Positions 1 to 8,798 of a stretch of DNA of 64,000 bases are shown one piece after another. Numbering within the stretch: the stretch's first letter is position 1; each line of letters opens with the position of its first letter. Made by a program: the position numbers and the translations under genes. The stretch covers positions 186,001-250,000 of the forward strand of contig NZ_JNYQ01000005.1 in NCBI RefSeq assembly GCF_000717245.1, read 5' to 3'. The notes beneath the pieces were generated by a model. It did not search any database, was not told where the DNA came from, and saw only the letters and a list, made by a program, of their open reading frames with translations. The DNA comes from Kitasatospora papulosa (GTDB taxonomy: Bacteria > Actinomycetota > Actinomycetes > Streptomycetales > Streptomycetaceae).

Positions 1-86
1 ACGGATCGGCCAAAAGCGTTCCAACACTCGGCAGACCTGGTGCCTCGCCGCCGGTGAGGGCGTCCACTTGAGGGTGGAACGCACCA

Positions 87-112
87 TCCGGAGTGCTTGT
101 CCGGAGTGCTTG
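87..112. repeat. 13-bp tandem duplication in 5' leader
   Basis: TCCGGAGTGCTTG occurs twice back to back, followed by a third TCC. It lies in the leader of the first gene, about 25 bases before its start codon. It looks like a small slippage duplication, and no function can be assigned. Confidence 0.75.
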
Positions 113-135
113 TCCATCGGACAAGAGGAGCAGGC

Positions 136-528
136 ATGAGTGAGATCGCAGCACCCACCGTGCACGAGGCGTATGCCTTCGCCTGCATGCGGTGTGGATA
201 CGGCTGGGAACAGGCCTACGAGATAGAACACCACGTCGACCACTCGGGCAACGCCTACGTGGTCTACAAGGCGGACGGGCAGCGTGTGCCCTCGCCACTG
301 TCCACCCCCACCTGCGCGAAGTGCGGCGGCCACGTGGTCCGGATCATGCGGGCCGGCCGGGTCTCCACCGTCCAGCAGCTGCTCCGGCCCCCGCAGACCG
401 TGCCCGTGGCGAAGCCCGCCGAGGAGCCGGCGGCCGAGGAGATGGCCGTCGCGGCGGTGCGCGCTCCCGGGCCCGAGGCGCACCACTGGCACCTGTCCGA
501 CCTGCTGCGTCCCTTCCACCGGCGGTGA
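136..528 (+). CDS. Small hypothetical protein with zinc-ribbon-like cysteine pairs
   Basis: This 130-aa protein has no recognised family name. Two cysteine pairs are visible, CMRC near residue 17 and CAKC near residue 63, spaced as in a zinc ribbon, so metal binding is plausible. The C-terminal half is Ala/Pro-rich and ends in a basic tail. The start at 136 is preceded by GAGGAG (about 125-130). An in-frame upstream ATG at 97 lies inside the 13-bp duplication and has no ribosome-binding site. The gene lies 32 bases upstream of tatD on the same strand, but tatD appears to have its own leaderless promoter, so an operon is not certain. Confidence 0.7.
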   Translation: MSEIAAPTVHEAYAFACMRCGYGWEQAYEIEHHVDHSGNAYVVYKADGQRVPSPLSTPTCAKCGGHVVRIMRAGRVSTVQQLLRPPQTVPVAKPAEEPAAEEMAVAAVRAPGPEAHHWHLSDLLRPFHRR

Positions 529-547
529 GAGAGAGCTCATGCCCTCG

Positions 548-553
548 TAGAGT
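548..553 (+). promoter_or_regulatory. -10 element of a probable leaderless tatD promoter
   Basis: TAGAGT ends 7 bases before the tatD ATG, so transcription would begin at or next to the A of the start codon. No Shine-Dalgarno sequence precedes tatD, which agrees with a leaderless mRNA. The -35 region is weak. Confidence 0.45.
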
Positions 554-560
554 CGGGGGC

Positions 561-1427
561 ATGAGCCGTACCGAAGCCCCGCCGCTCCCCGAACCCCTCA
601 GGGTCCCGGTCGCCGATTCGCACACCCATCTGGACATGCAGGACGGAACCGTCGAGGAGGGCCTGGCCCGCGCCGCGGCGGTCAACGTCACCACCGTCGT
701 CCAGGTGGGCTGCGACGTGAAGGGCTCGCACTGGGCCGCCGAGACCGCCGCCGCCCACCCGTCCGTCCACGCCTCCGTCGCCCTGCACCCCAACGAGGCG
801 CCCCGCATCGTGCACGGCGACCCCGAGGGCACCGCCCGGCAGGGGGCACGCGAGCCCGGCGGGAAGGCGGCACTCGACGAGGCCCTCGCCGAGATCGACG
901 CCCTCGCCGCCCTCGCCCACGTACGCGCGGTCGGCGAGACCGGCCTCGACTTCTTCCGTACGGGCCCCGAGGGCGTCGCCGCCCAGGAGGAGTCCTTCCG
1001 GGCGCACATCGAGATCGCCAAGCGGCACGGAAAGGCCCTGGTCATCCACGACCGGGAGGCCCACGCGGACGTCCTGCGCGTCCTCGCCGACGCGGGCGCC
1101 CCGGAGCGGACCGTCTTCCACTGCTACTCCGGGGACGCCGAGATGGCCCGGATCTGCGCGGCGGCCGGATACTTCATGTCCTTCGCCGGGAACGTCACCT
1201 TCAAGAACGCGCAGCCGCTGCGCGACGCCCTGGCCGTCGCACCCACCGATCTCGTGCTCGTCGAGACGGACGCCCCCTTCCTCACCCCCGCGCCGTACCG
1301 CGGCCGGCCCAACGCGCCCTACCTGATCCCGGTCACGCTCCGCGCCATGGCCGAGGTGCGGAACACCGACGAGGACACCCTGGCCGCCGCCGTCTACGAC
1401 AACACCGCCCGGGCGTTCGACTTCTGA
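561..1427 (+). CDS. tatD: TatD family metal-dependent DNase
   Basis: The protein is 288 aa, usual for TatD amidohydrolase-fold deoxyribonucleases, which act as Mg-dependent 3'-5' exonucleases in DNA turnover and repair. The metal-binding signature DSHTHLD sits near residue 20. The GETGLDFF segment, VIHDREAH, VFHCYSGD and the C-terminal ETDAPFLTP follow in the family order with their catalytic His, Glu and Asp residues. The ATG at 561 was chosen because the family signature follows directly and a -10 hexamer lies just upstream. In Streptomyces this gene usually stands before rpfB and ksgA, and the same order is seen here. Confidence 0.93.
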   Translation: MSRTEAPPLPEPLRVPVADSHTHLDMQDGTVEEGLARAAAVNVTTVVQVGCDVKGSHWAAETAAAHPSVHASVALHPNEAPRIVHGDPEGTARQGAREPGGKAALDEALAEIDALAALAHVRAVGETGLDFFRTGPEGVAAQEESFRAHIEIAKRHGKALVIHDREAHADVLRVLADAGAPERTVFHCYSGDAEMARICAAAGYFMSFAGNVTFKNAQPLRDALAVAPTDLVLVETDAPFLTPAPYRGRPNAPYLIPVTLRAMAEVRNTDEDTLAAAVYDNTARAFDF

Positions 1428-1543
1428 CGCCCACCGCGCGCCCCTCCCGACACGTTGGGTAATCGTACGACTTCGGAAGGTCGCGGGGTCTCGGCTATCG
1501 TGCCCGCGCAACGGGGTCGGCAGGCCGGAACGTCTAGAGCGTC

Positions 1544-2122
1544 GTGGGCCACTCGCAGGGCAGTCACCGCGCGCCGCGCGGCAGTCGGCGCACGGTGCGG
1601 GCCGTGGCGCGGGTCCCCGTCCCGCCCCCGGCTCCGCCGCGCTCCCTCCACGAGGAGCGGACGATCGTCGCCCGGTGGGCGCCGGACTTCCCGCAGGTCC
1701 ACCACCCCACCGTCCTGGACACCCCGCTGCCGGCCCGGCCGCCCGCCCCGCGCCGGAAACCCGCCGGCCACCGGGCGGCCCCACGGCACCGGGGCGCCCC
1801 GGAGAGCCTGCGGCGGATCGTCCCGCGCGCCCTGGTCGTCGCCGTCCTGGCCGGCGGGACCGTCGCGTTCCTCGTCCAGGACAAGGCCGTCCGCGTCAGC
1901 GTCGACGGGACCTCCCGCACCCTGCACACCTTCGCCGACGACGTCGGGGAACTCCTCGACGCGGAAGGTGTCACGGTCGGCGCCCGCGACACCGTCGCCC
2001 CGGCCCCCGCCACCGGGCTCGACGACGGCGACGAGATCGTCGTCCGGCGGGGGACACGCGTCTCCGGCCCCGCGCCGGGGCGTGCCCCCGGGTCCCGCGG
2101 CGGCCGTAGGCTTAACGGGTGA
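1544..2122 (+). CDS. Truncated RpfB-like protein (DUF348 remnant; Rpf catalytic domain missing)
   Basis: This 192-aa reading frame starts at GTG 1544. It has an Arg/Pro-rich N-terminus, one membrane segment (about residues 92-110, ALVVAVLAGGTVAFLV) and a single ubiquitin-like DUF348 domain (about 113-172, ending DEIVVRRG). It then runs through about 20 low-complexity residues and stops inside the ksgA start (GTGA overlap). Full-length RpfB proteins at this position carry further DUF348 repeats, a G5 domain and a C-terminal transglycosylase-like Rpf domain that cleaves peptidoglycan during resuscitation. None of these is present, so the product cannot be an Rpf enzyme. A deletion that kept the ksgA promoter is the simplest explanation. 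It is probably a pseudogene although the frame is open. Confidence 0.7.
   Translation: MGHSQGSHRAPRGSRRTVRAVARVPVPPPAPPRSLHEERTIVARWAPDFPQVHHPTVLDTPLPARPPAPRRKPAGHRAAPRHRGAPESLRRIVPRALVVAVLAGGTVAFLVQDKAVRVSVDGTSRTLHTFADDVGELLDAEGVTVGARDTVAPAPATGLDDGDEIVVRRGTRVSGPAPGRAPGSRGGRRLNG
2107..2112 (+). promoter_or_regulatory. -10 element of a probable leaderless ksgA promoter
   Basis: TAGGCT ends 6 bases before the ksgA GTG, the typical distance for a leaderless Streptomyces transcript. It lies inside the 3' end of the truncated rpfB frame. This supports the view that the tail of that frame is former intergenic DNA. Confidence 0.5.
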
Positions 2123-2991
2123 GCACCACTGAGCCCGACGCCCTCCTGGGCCCCGCAGACATCCGCGAGCTGGCCGCAGCGCTGGGCGTACGCCCCACCA
2201 AGCAGCGCGGCCAGAACTTCGTCATCGACGCCAACACGGTCCGCAGGATCGTACGGACCGCCGAGGTGCGGCCCGACGACGTGGTGGTCGAGGTCGGGCC
2301 CGGCCTGGGCTCGCTGACCCTGGCCCTGCTGGAGGCCGCCGACCGGGTCGTCGCCGTGGAGATCGACGACGTGCTCGCGGGCGCGCTGCCGGCCACGGTC
2401 GCCGCCCGGCTGCCGGGGCGCGCCGACCGTTTCGCCCTGGTCCACTCGGACGCGATGCTCGTCACCGAGCTCCCGGGTCCGGCGCCGACCGCGCTCGTCG
2501 CCAACCTGCCGTACAACGTCGCCGTGCCGGTCCTGCTCACCATGCTGGAGCGGTTCCCCAGCATCGAGCGGACGCTGGTGATGGTGCAGGCGGAGGTCGC
2601 CGACCGACTGGCCGCCCGCCCCGGCAACAAGGTGTACGGCGTCCCGTCGGTCAAGGCCAACTGGTACGCCGACGTCAAGCGCGCCGGGTCGATCGGCCGC
2701 ACGGTGTTCTGGCCCGCGCCCAACGTCGACTCGGGGCTGGTGTCCCTGGTCCGGCGTACGGAACCCATCCGCACGACCGCGAGCAGGACCGAGGTCTTCG
2801 CCGTCGTGGACGCCGCCTTCGCCCAGCGCCGCAAGACGCTGCGCGCGGCCCTGTCCGGCTGGGCGGGCTCCGCCCCCGCCGCCGAGGCCGCCCTCACCGC
2901 CGCGGGGATCTCGCCGCAGGCACGGGGCGAGGCGCTCACCGTCGAGGAGTTCGCCGCCATCGCCGAGAACAAGCCGGAGCCCTCCGCATGA
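2119..2991 (+). CDS. rsmA: 16S rRNA (adenine(1518)-N(6)/adenine(1519)-N(6))-dimethyltransferase RsmA/KsgA
   Basis: The 290-aa protein dimethylates two adjacent adenines in the 3' helix 45 of 16S rRNA during 30S maturation, using SAM. The N-terminus has the KQRGQNFVID motif. Motif I is VVVEVGPGLGSLT (about residues 55-67), the acidic loop is AVEIDD, and the catalytic motif IV is ANLPYNVAVP. The C-terminal helical domain includes AFAQRRKTLRAAL. The GTG start overlaps the stop of the preceding frame by four bases, and the gene probably has its own leaderless promoter. Its stop overlaps ispE, so the two genes are translationally coupled. Confidence 0.95.
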   Translation: MSTTEPDALLGPADIRELAAALGVRPTKQRGQNFVIDANTVRRIVRTAEVRPDDVVVEVGPGLGSLTLALLEAADRVVAVEIDDVLAGALPATVAARLPGRADRFALVHSDAMLVTELPGPAPTALVANLPYNVAVPVLLTMLERFPSIERTLVMVQAEVADRLAARPGNKVYGVPSVKANWYADVKRAGSIGRTVFWPAPNVDSGLVSLVRRTEPIRTTASRTEVFAVVDAAFAQRRKTLRAALSGWAGSAPAAEAALTAAGISPQARGEALTVEEFAAIAENKPEPSA

Positions 2992-3887
2992 CCCGCAGCG
3001 TCACCGTCCGCGTACCCGCCAAGGTCAACGTGCAGCTCGCGGTGGGCGCCCCCCGCCCCGACGGCTTCCACGACCTGGCCAACGTCTTCCTGGCCGTCGG
3101 TCTGTACGACGAGGTCACCGTCACCCCGGCCGACACCCTGCGCGTCACCTGCGAAGGACCGGACGCCGCCCAGGTGCCGCTGGACACCACGAACCTGGCG
3201 GCCCGCGCCGCCCTCGCCCTCGCCGCCCGGTACGGCGTCGCGCCCGACGTGCACATCCACATCGCCAAGGACATCCCCGTGGCCGGCGGCATGGCGGGCG
3301 GCAGCGCCGACGGTGCCGCGGCCCTGCTGGCCTGCGACACCCTGTGGGGCACCGGTGCGAGCCGGGAGGAACTCCTCGAGATCTGCGCCGAGTTGGGCAG
3401 CGACGTGCCGTTCAGCCTGGTCGGCGGTGCGGCCCTCGGCGTCGGCCGGGGCGAGCGGCTGACCGCCGTCGAGGTCGGCGGCACCTTCCACTGGGTGTTC
3501 GCCGTCGCCGACGGCGGGCTCTCCACCCCGGCCGTGTACGGGGAGTTCGACCGCCTGACCGCCGGCACCGACGTCCCCGAGCCCGCCGCGTCCCCCGCGC
3601 TCCTGACCGCCCTGCGCAAGGGGGACGTCACCGCGCTCGCGGGCGCCCTGGGCAACGACCTCCAGGCCGCGGCCCTCTCCCTGCGCCCCTCGCTGGCCGG
3701 CACCCTCGCGGCGGGCACCGCCGCGGGCGCCCTGGCCGCGCTGGTCTCCGGGTCGGGGCCGACCACGGCGTTCCTCACCGCCGACGAGGAGTCGGCCCGC
3801 AAGGTCGCCGACGCCCTGCTGGCGTCGGGCACCTGCCGCAGCGCACGGGTCGCGCCGTCGCCCGCTCCGGGGGCCACCGTCGTCTGA
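2988..3887 (+). CDS. ispE: 4-(cytidine 5'-diphospho)-2-C-methyl-D-erythritol kinase
   Basis: This 299-aa GHMP kinase phosphorylates CDP-methylerythritol in the non-mevalonate (MEP) isoprenoid pathway. The N-terminal substrate-side motif VRVPAKVNVQLAVG, the ATP-binding glycine loop VAGGMAGGSADGAAALL (about residues 97-113) and the C-terminal GSGPTTAF motif are all present in the family order. The loop usually reads GLGGGSADA. Here GMAGGSADG keeps the glycines and the Ser-Ala-Asp. ATG 2988 overlaps the ksgA stop (ATGA). A strong hairpin follows the stop codon. Confidence 0.95.
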   Translation: MTRSVTVRVPAKVNVQLAVGAPRPDGFHDLANVFLAVGLYDEVTVTPADTLRVTCEGPDAAQVPLDTTNLAARAALALAARYGVAPDVHIHIAKDIPVAGGMAGGSADGAAALLACDTLWGTGASREELLEICAELGSDVPFSLVGGAALGVGRGERLTAVEVGGTFHWVFAVADGGLSTPAVYGEFDRLTAGTDVPEPAASPALLTALRKGDVTALAGALGNDLQAAALSLRPSLAGTLAAGTAAGALAALVSGSGPTTAFLTADEESARKVADALLASGTCRSARVAPSPAPGATVV

Positions 3888-3893
3888 CCGCGG

Positions 3894-3916
3894 GTACTCA
3901 TGCGGAAAATGAGTAC
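3894..3916. promoter_or_regulatory. Perfect 8-7-8 inverted repeat upstream of acyltransferase
   Basis: GTACTCAT and ATGAGTAC form a perfect dyad around the 7-base spacer GCGGAAA. It lies between the ispE stop and the acyltransferase start and abuts a second, longer hairpin. It could be a regulator-binding site for the acyltransferase promoter. Confidence 0.5.
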
Positions 3917-3954
3917 GGTCGCGCTGACGCCCCCCTGGGGCACAGCGCGACCGT
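3915..3954 (+). terminator. Long GC-rich hairpin after ispE
   Basis: ACGGTCGCGCTG (3915-3926) pairs perfectly with CAGCGCGACCGT (3943-3954). The loop itself contains CCCC/GGGG. It most likely terminates the ksgA-ispE transcript, although no T-run follows. Because it ends only 6 bases before the acyltransferase ATG, it could instead act on that gene's expression. Confidence 0.5.
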
Positions 3955-3960
3955 AGGCGC

Positions 3961-5277
3961 ATGGGAACACACGTGCCCGACCTGGCCGAGGCGACACCCG
4001 TCACCCGGGACCGCTACATAGACCTCCTGCGCGTCCTCTCGCTCGGCACGGTCGTCCTCGGCCACTGGCTGATGGCCGCCGTCACCACCGACGGGGTCGG
4101 CAACCTCCTCGCCGTCGTGCCGGAGCTCCAACTGCTCACCTGGGTCCTTCAGGTGATGCCGGTGTTCTTCTTCGTCGGCGGCTTCTCCCACGCCCTGTCC
4201 TACCGGTCCCTGCTCCGCAGGCGCCCCGAGGACTCCACCGGCTCGGTGTACCCGTCCTTCCTGCGGGCCCGGCTGCAACGCCTGCTGAGGCCCACCATGG
4301 TCTTCGTGCTGGTCTGGGGCGTGGCCGCGCTCGTCGTCCAACTCCTCGGCGTCGGTGGCGGGCTGACGGGCGTGACCCTGCGGCTGGTCACCCAGCCCCT
4401 CTGGTTCATCGGGATCTACCTGGCGATGGTGGCGTTCACCCCCGCCCTGCTGAAGCTGCACGACCGGCTCGGCTGGGGCGCGTTCGCCGCGCTCGCGGGA
4501 GCGGCCGCGACGGTGGACCTCCTGCGGTTCGCCGCAGGGGTCCCCTACGTCGAGTTCCTCAACTTCGCGTTCGTCTGGCTCGCGGTGCACCAGCTCGGCT
4601 TCCTCCGGGCCGACGGCCGCATCCGCCGGCCCGCGCTCCTCGCCGGGACCGGGCTCGTGGCCGCCGTGGCGCTGGTGGCCCTCGGCCCGTATCCGCTGTC
4701 CATGGTCGGGATGCCCGGGGAGAAGATCAGCAACATGGCGCCCCCGACCCTGGCCCTGCTCGGGCACGGCCTCTGGCTGGTCGGAGCGGTCGAGCTGCTG
4801 CGGGCCCCCGGGAGCAGGCTGGTCGCCGTGCCCCGCGTCTGGAGCGCGGTCGTGGCCGCCAACGGCGTCGCGATGACCGCCTTTCTCTGGCACCTCACCG
4901 CGATGCTCGGCGTGTACGGCACGATGCTCGCCCTCGGCCTTCCGCTGCCCGAGCCCGCCACCGGCGCCTGGTGGGCGCAGGCCCCGGTGCGGATGACGGT
5001 CGCCGCCGCGGTCACCGCGGTGCTGGTCGCCGCCTTCCGCACGTTCGAGCGCCCCGCCCGGGTCGCCGCCCCGTCCCGGGGCTCCGGCGGAGCGGGGGCG
5101 GTCGCGGCGATCGGCGTGACCCTCGCCCTGCTCGGCGTGCTCGGGCTGTCCATGGTCGGCTACGCGGGACTGCTGGAAGGGCACACGGCACTGCTGATCG
5201 CCGTCCATGTCAGTGCCCCGGCGGCCGTCGCGATGGCCCTCGGCGGCTGGCTGCTGGTGGAGCGGGCGGGGCGCTGA
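3961..5277 (+). CDS. Acyltransferase 3 family integral membrane protein
   Basis: The 438-aa polytopic membrane protein belongs to the acyltransferase 3 family, which O-acylates extracytoplasmic sugars, peptidoglycan or small molecules. The family signature is at the N-terminus: RYIDLLRVLSLGTVVLGHW (about residues 19-37) with the conserved Arg, Asp and His. About ten hydrophobic segments follow. The substrate is unknown. No Shine-Dalgarno sequence precedes ATG 3961, and GTG 3973 is an alternative start. The gene stands alone, with inverted repeats before it and a perfect 38-bp palindrome after it, and its downstream neighbour is convergent. Confidence 0.85.
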   Translation: MGTHVPDLAEATPVTRDRYIDLLRVLSLGTVVLGHWLMAAVTTDGVGNLLAVVPELQLLTWVLQVMPVFFFVGGFSHALSYRSLLRRRPEDSTGSVYPSFLRARLQRLLRPTMVFVLVWGVAALVVQLLGVGGGLTGVTLRLVTQPLWFIGIYLAMVAFTPALLKLHDRLGWGAFAALAGAAATVDLLRFAAGVPYVEFLNFAFVWLAVHQLGFLRADGRIRRPALLAGTGLVAAVALVALGPYPLSMVGMPGEKISNMAPPTLALLGHGLWLVGAVELLRAPGSRLVAVPRVWSAVVAANGVAMTAFLWHLTAMLGVYGTMLALGLPLPEPATGAWWAQAPVRMTVAAAVTAVLVAAFRTFERPARVAAPSRGSGGAGAVAAIGVTLALLGVLGLSMVGYAGLLEGHTALLIAVHVSAPAAVAMALGGWLLVERAGR

Positions 5278-5313
5278 GGGCCGGTCCGCCGCAGGTCGGT
5301 CAGCCTCCTCGAT

Positions 5314-5351
5314 CCTGTACGTCATCCTGTACGTACAGGATGACGTACAGG
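5314..5351. promoter_or_regulatory. Perfect loop-less 38-bp palindrome
   Basis: CCTGTACGTCATCCTGTAC (5314-5332) is followed immediately by its exact reverse complement (5333-5351). The element contains a smaller palindrome centred on GTACGTAC and two copies of the half-site CCTGTACGT in each orientation. It lies between two convergent genes. With no loop and no T-run it is a poor terminator. The shape fits a double operator for a TetR-like regulator, perhaps left over from a lost gene. Confidence 0.6.
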
Positions 5352-5388
5352 CGTGGATCCGGAGGGGCGACGACCGGTCGTCTACTCC

Positions 5389-6039
5389 TCAGCCCAGCTC
5401 CAGCGTCCTCTTCGCGAGCTCGTAGGCGGGGAGCATCTCCTCGTGCTCCTGCGAGTCCAGCCCGCCCAGGTGCACCACGACCGGGCCGGCGGGCGTCGAG
5501 ACGGCGAAGGCGTGCTCCGTCTTCCTCTCGTCCAGCAGTTCGACGTTCACCGTGTACTCGACCTCGACGGCGGCCAGGGAACCAGCCCGCATCTCGGCGT
5601 ACGCGGCCTTGCTCGCGTTCGGGTCACCTGCCACGAAGTCCTCCAGCGCCGCTCGCGGCGTGGTGCCGGACCCCTTGCCCTGCCAGACGCGGAGGTAGCC
5701 GATGTTCCCGGCCGGTTTGGCGTCGATCTCGCAGACCATCGTGGCCGAACCCTGCTGCCCCAGTTCCGCGAACGCGGATCCGGGCTCCACCTCCACGGCC
5801 TGCGGCTTCCAGTCCGCCGCGAGGCCGAACGTCACCGGAAGCGCGCAGGCCGAGCCCTTCCCGCCGAGGGTGACGCCCTTCTCCGGGGCGACACCCGTCG
5901 CGGCCGCCGCGGGGGAGCCGGTCCCGGTCCCGCCGGGGTCCACGCCCGCGTCCGTGCCGCCGCCTGACGACGAACAGCCGGCGAGCGCCAAGGCCGCCGC
6001 GACCGCCGGAATCAGTGCCCGTAGCGTCACACGCATCAT
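5389..6039 (-). CDS. Putative secreted lipoprotein
   Basis: The protein of about 216 aa has a lipoprotein signal: hydrophobic ALIPAVAAALALAGC with the lipobox LAGC near residue 20. A Gly/Ser/Thr-rich linker and a globular domain of no recognised family follow. Two cysteines (in GSACALPV and TMVCEID) could form a disulfide outside the membrane. Two adjacent ATG codons (6039 and 6036) are possible starts, and a GGGGA stretch lies 4 or 7 bases upstream of them. The gene is divergent from the ABC-F gene. Its function is unknown. Confidence 0.8.
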   Translation of the reverse strand: MMRVTLRALIPAVAAALALAGCSSSGGGTDAGVDPGGTGTGSPAAAATGVAPEKGVTLGGKGSACALPVTFGLAADWKPQAVEVEPGSAFAELGQQGSATMVCEIDAKPAGNIGYLRVWQGKGSGTTPRAALEDFVAGDPNASKAAYAEMRAGSLAAVEVEYTVNVELLDERKTEHAFAVSTPAGPVVVHLGGLDSQEHEEMLPAYELAKRTLELG

Positions 6040-6186
6040 GAAGTCCCCACCCCAGAGATGATCCGAACCGCTCCGACCTGGGGTTATGCCCCATGATCGA
6101 TCGCCGCACGCTATCGCACCCCGCGCGGCGACTACGCTGGGACGTCGAGCGGTCCCCGACGCAGGGATCCCCGAGGCAGGAGTGAA

Positions 6187-8004
<1,818 letters not shown>

Positions 8005-8102
8005 CGGGCAGTCCGGTCCGGGCCGGGCGGGTGGGAGGAAAGTAGGGCCGCTCGGGTTGGCGTGGCCCTGCGGAGCCATGCCGCTCGAGGGGGATCCCGC
8101 CG

Positions 8103-8464
8103 ATGACCCAGCCGCCCGCCCGGCCGCCGCAGGAGGGCTTCAAAGCGCCCTACGACCCGCCGCCGGGACACCCCCGCCGGGCGGGCGTTTCATGATGCCG
8201 CTGCGCCTGGAGAGCGGGAAGGCTCTGGTGCACGTACAGCCCGCGTACCGCAAGAGCGGTGAGATCGGGTCGCTGGACCCCGCGACCGGGGCGTACACGG
8301 CCCTGCTGAAGCACCCGGAATCGGCGGCCGGCACCGAGAACACGCTCTTCCTGCCGAAGGTCGCCTGCCGCGACGGGCGCTCCTTCCTCCTCCCGCAGCG
8401 GATCAGCGAGGACGAGGACGAGGCGGAGAAGGCGGCGACCGGTGTGCTGGTCTTCGGTGAATGA
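8103..8464 (+). pseudogene. Decayed first copy of the PQQ-like beta-propeller family
   Basis: An ATG at 8103 opens MTQPPARPPQEGFKAPYDPP, the same proline-rich start as the two downstream genes, and this frame stops at 8195. From about 8186 another frame carries about 90 residues that match the C-terminus of the downstream paralogue: RFMMPLRLESGKALVHV against RTMKPLRMEGGNVLVYL, then the matching end LLPQRISEDEDEAEKAATG. The membrane segment and almost the whole propeller are missing. The simplest reading is a large internal, frame-breaking deletion in a tandem copy. A short protein could still start at ATG 8192, but it would not fold as a propeller. Confidence 0.75.
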
Positions 8465-8798
8465 CGGGGTGACTGCGAGGGTTCCGTGAAAGAGGCGCAG
8501 CTGAGGGCGAGTTGACGGAGCGTCGGCAGAGGGCGCCCCGGACGGCCACGACAGGCGCGTAACGACGGCATCACGGCCCGGTTCTCCCTTGGGAACAGGG
8601 CATGGACCGAACCGCTGCCAGGTGCGGTACGGGTGGTACAAAGAAGCCCCGCTCGACTGTCGTAACGCCGCGGAAGCCATGCCCGATTCGCTCCTTTCCG
8701 GGGGGAATTCAGAGATTTCTTGCACGTATCCTCTGATCCCAGCGGAATCGCGGGGGAGACCGGACCGGGCACCGGACCGCACGAAGGGGGACGTGCTG
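8465..8798 (+). other. Intergenic region before the first intact propeller gene
   Basis: No convincing gene is seen in this 334-base stretch. Open frames crossing it lack ribosome-binding sites and extend the downstream gene artificially. GAAGGGGGA at about 8783-8791 is the ribosome-binding site for ATG 8799. A TATCCT near 8727-8732 might be a -10 element, but no clear -35 was found. Confidence 0.4.

Noticed and set aside
97..135. Upstream ATG/GTG start for the first gene
   Set aside because: The start at 136 has GAGGAG at good spacing, while the earlier start lies within the tandem duplication and has no ribosome-binding site.
4971..5873. Plus-strand frame through the palindrome into the lipoprotein gene
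   Set aside because: Its composition is Arg/Ala/Ser-rich and it runs antisense to a lipoprotein with a clear signal peptide. No ribosome-binding site was found.
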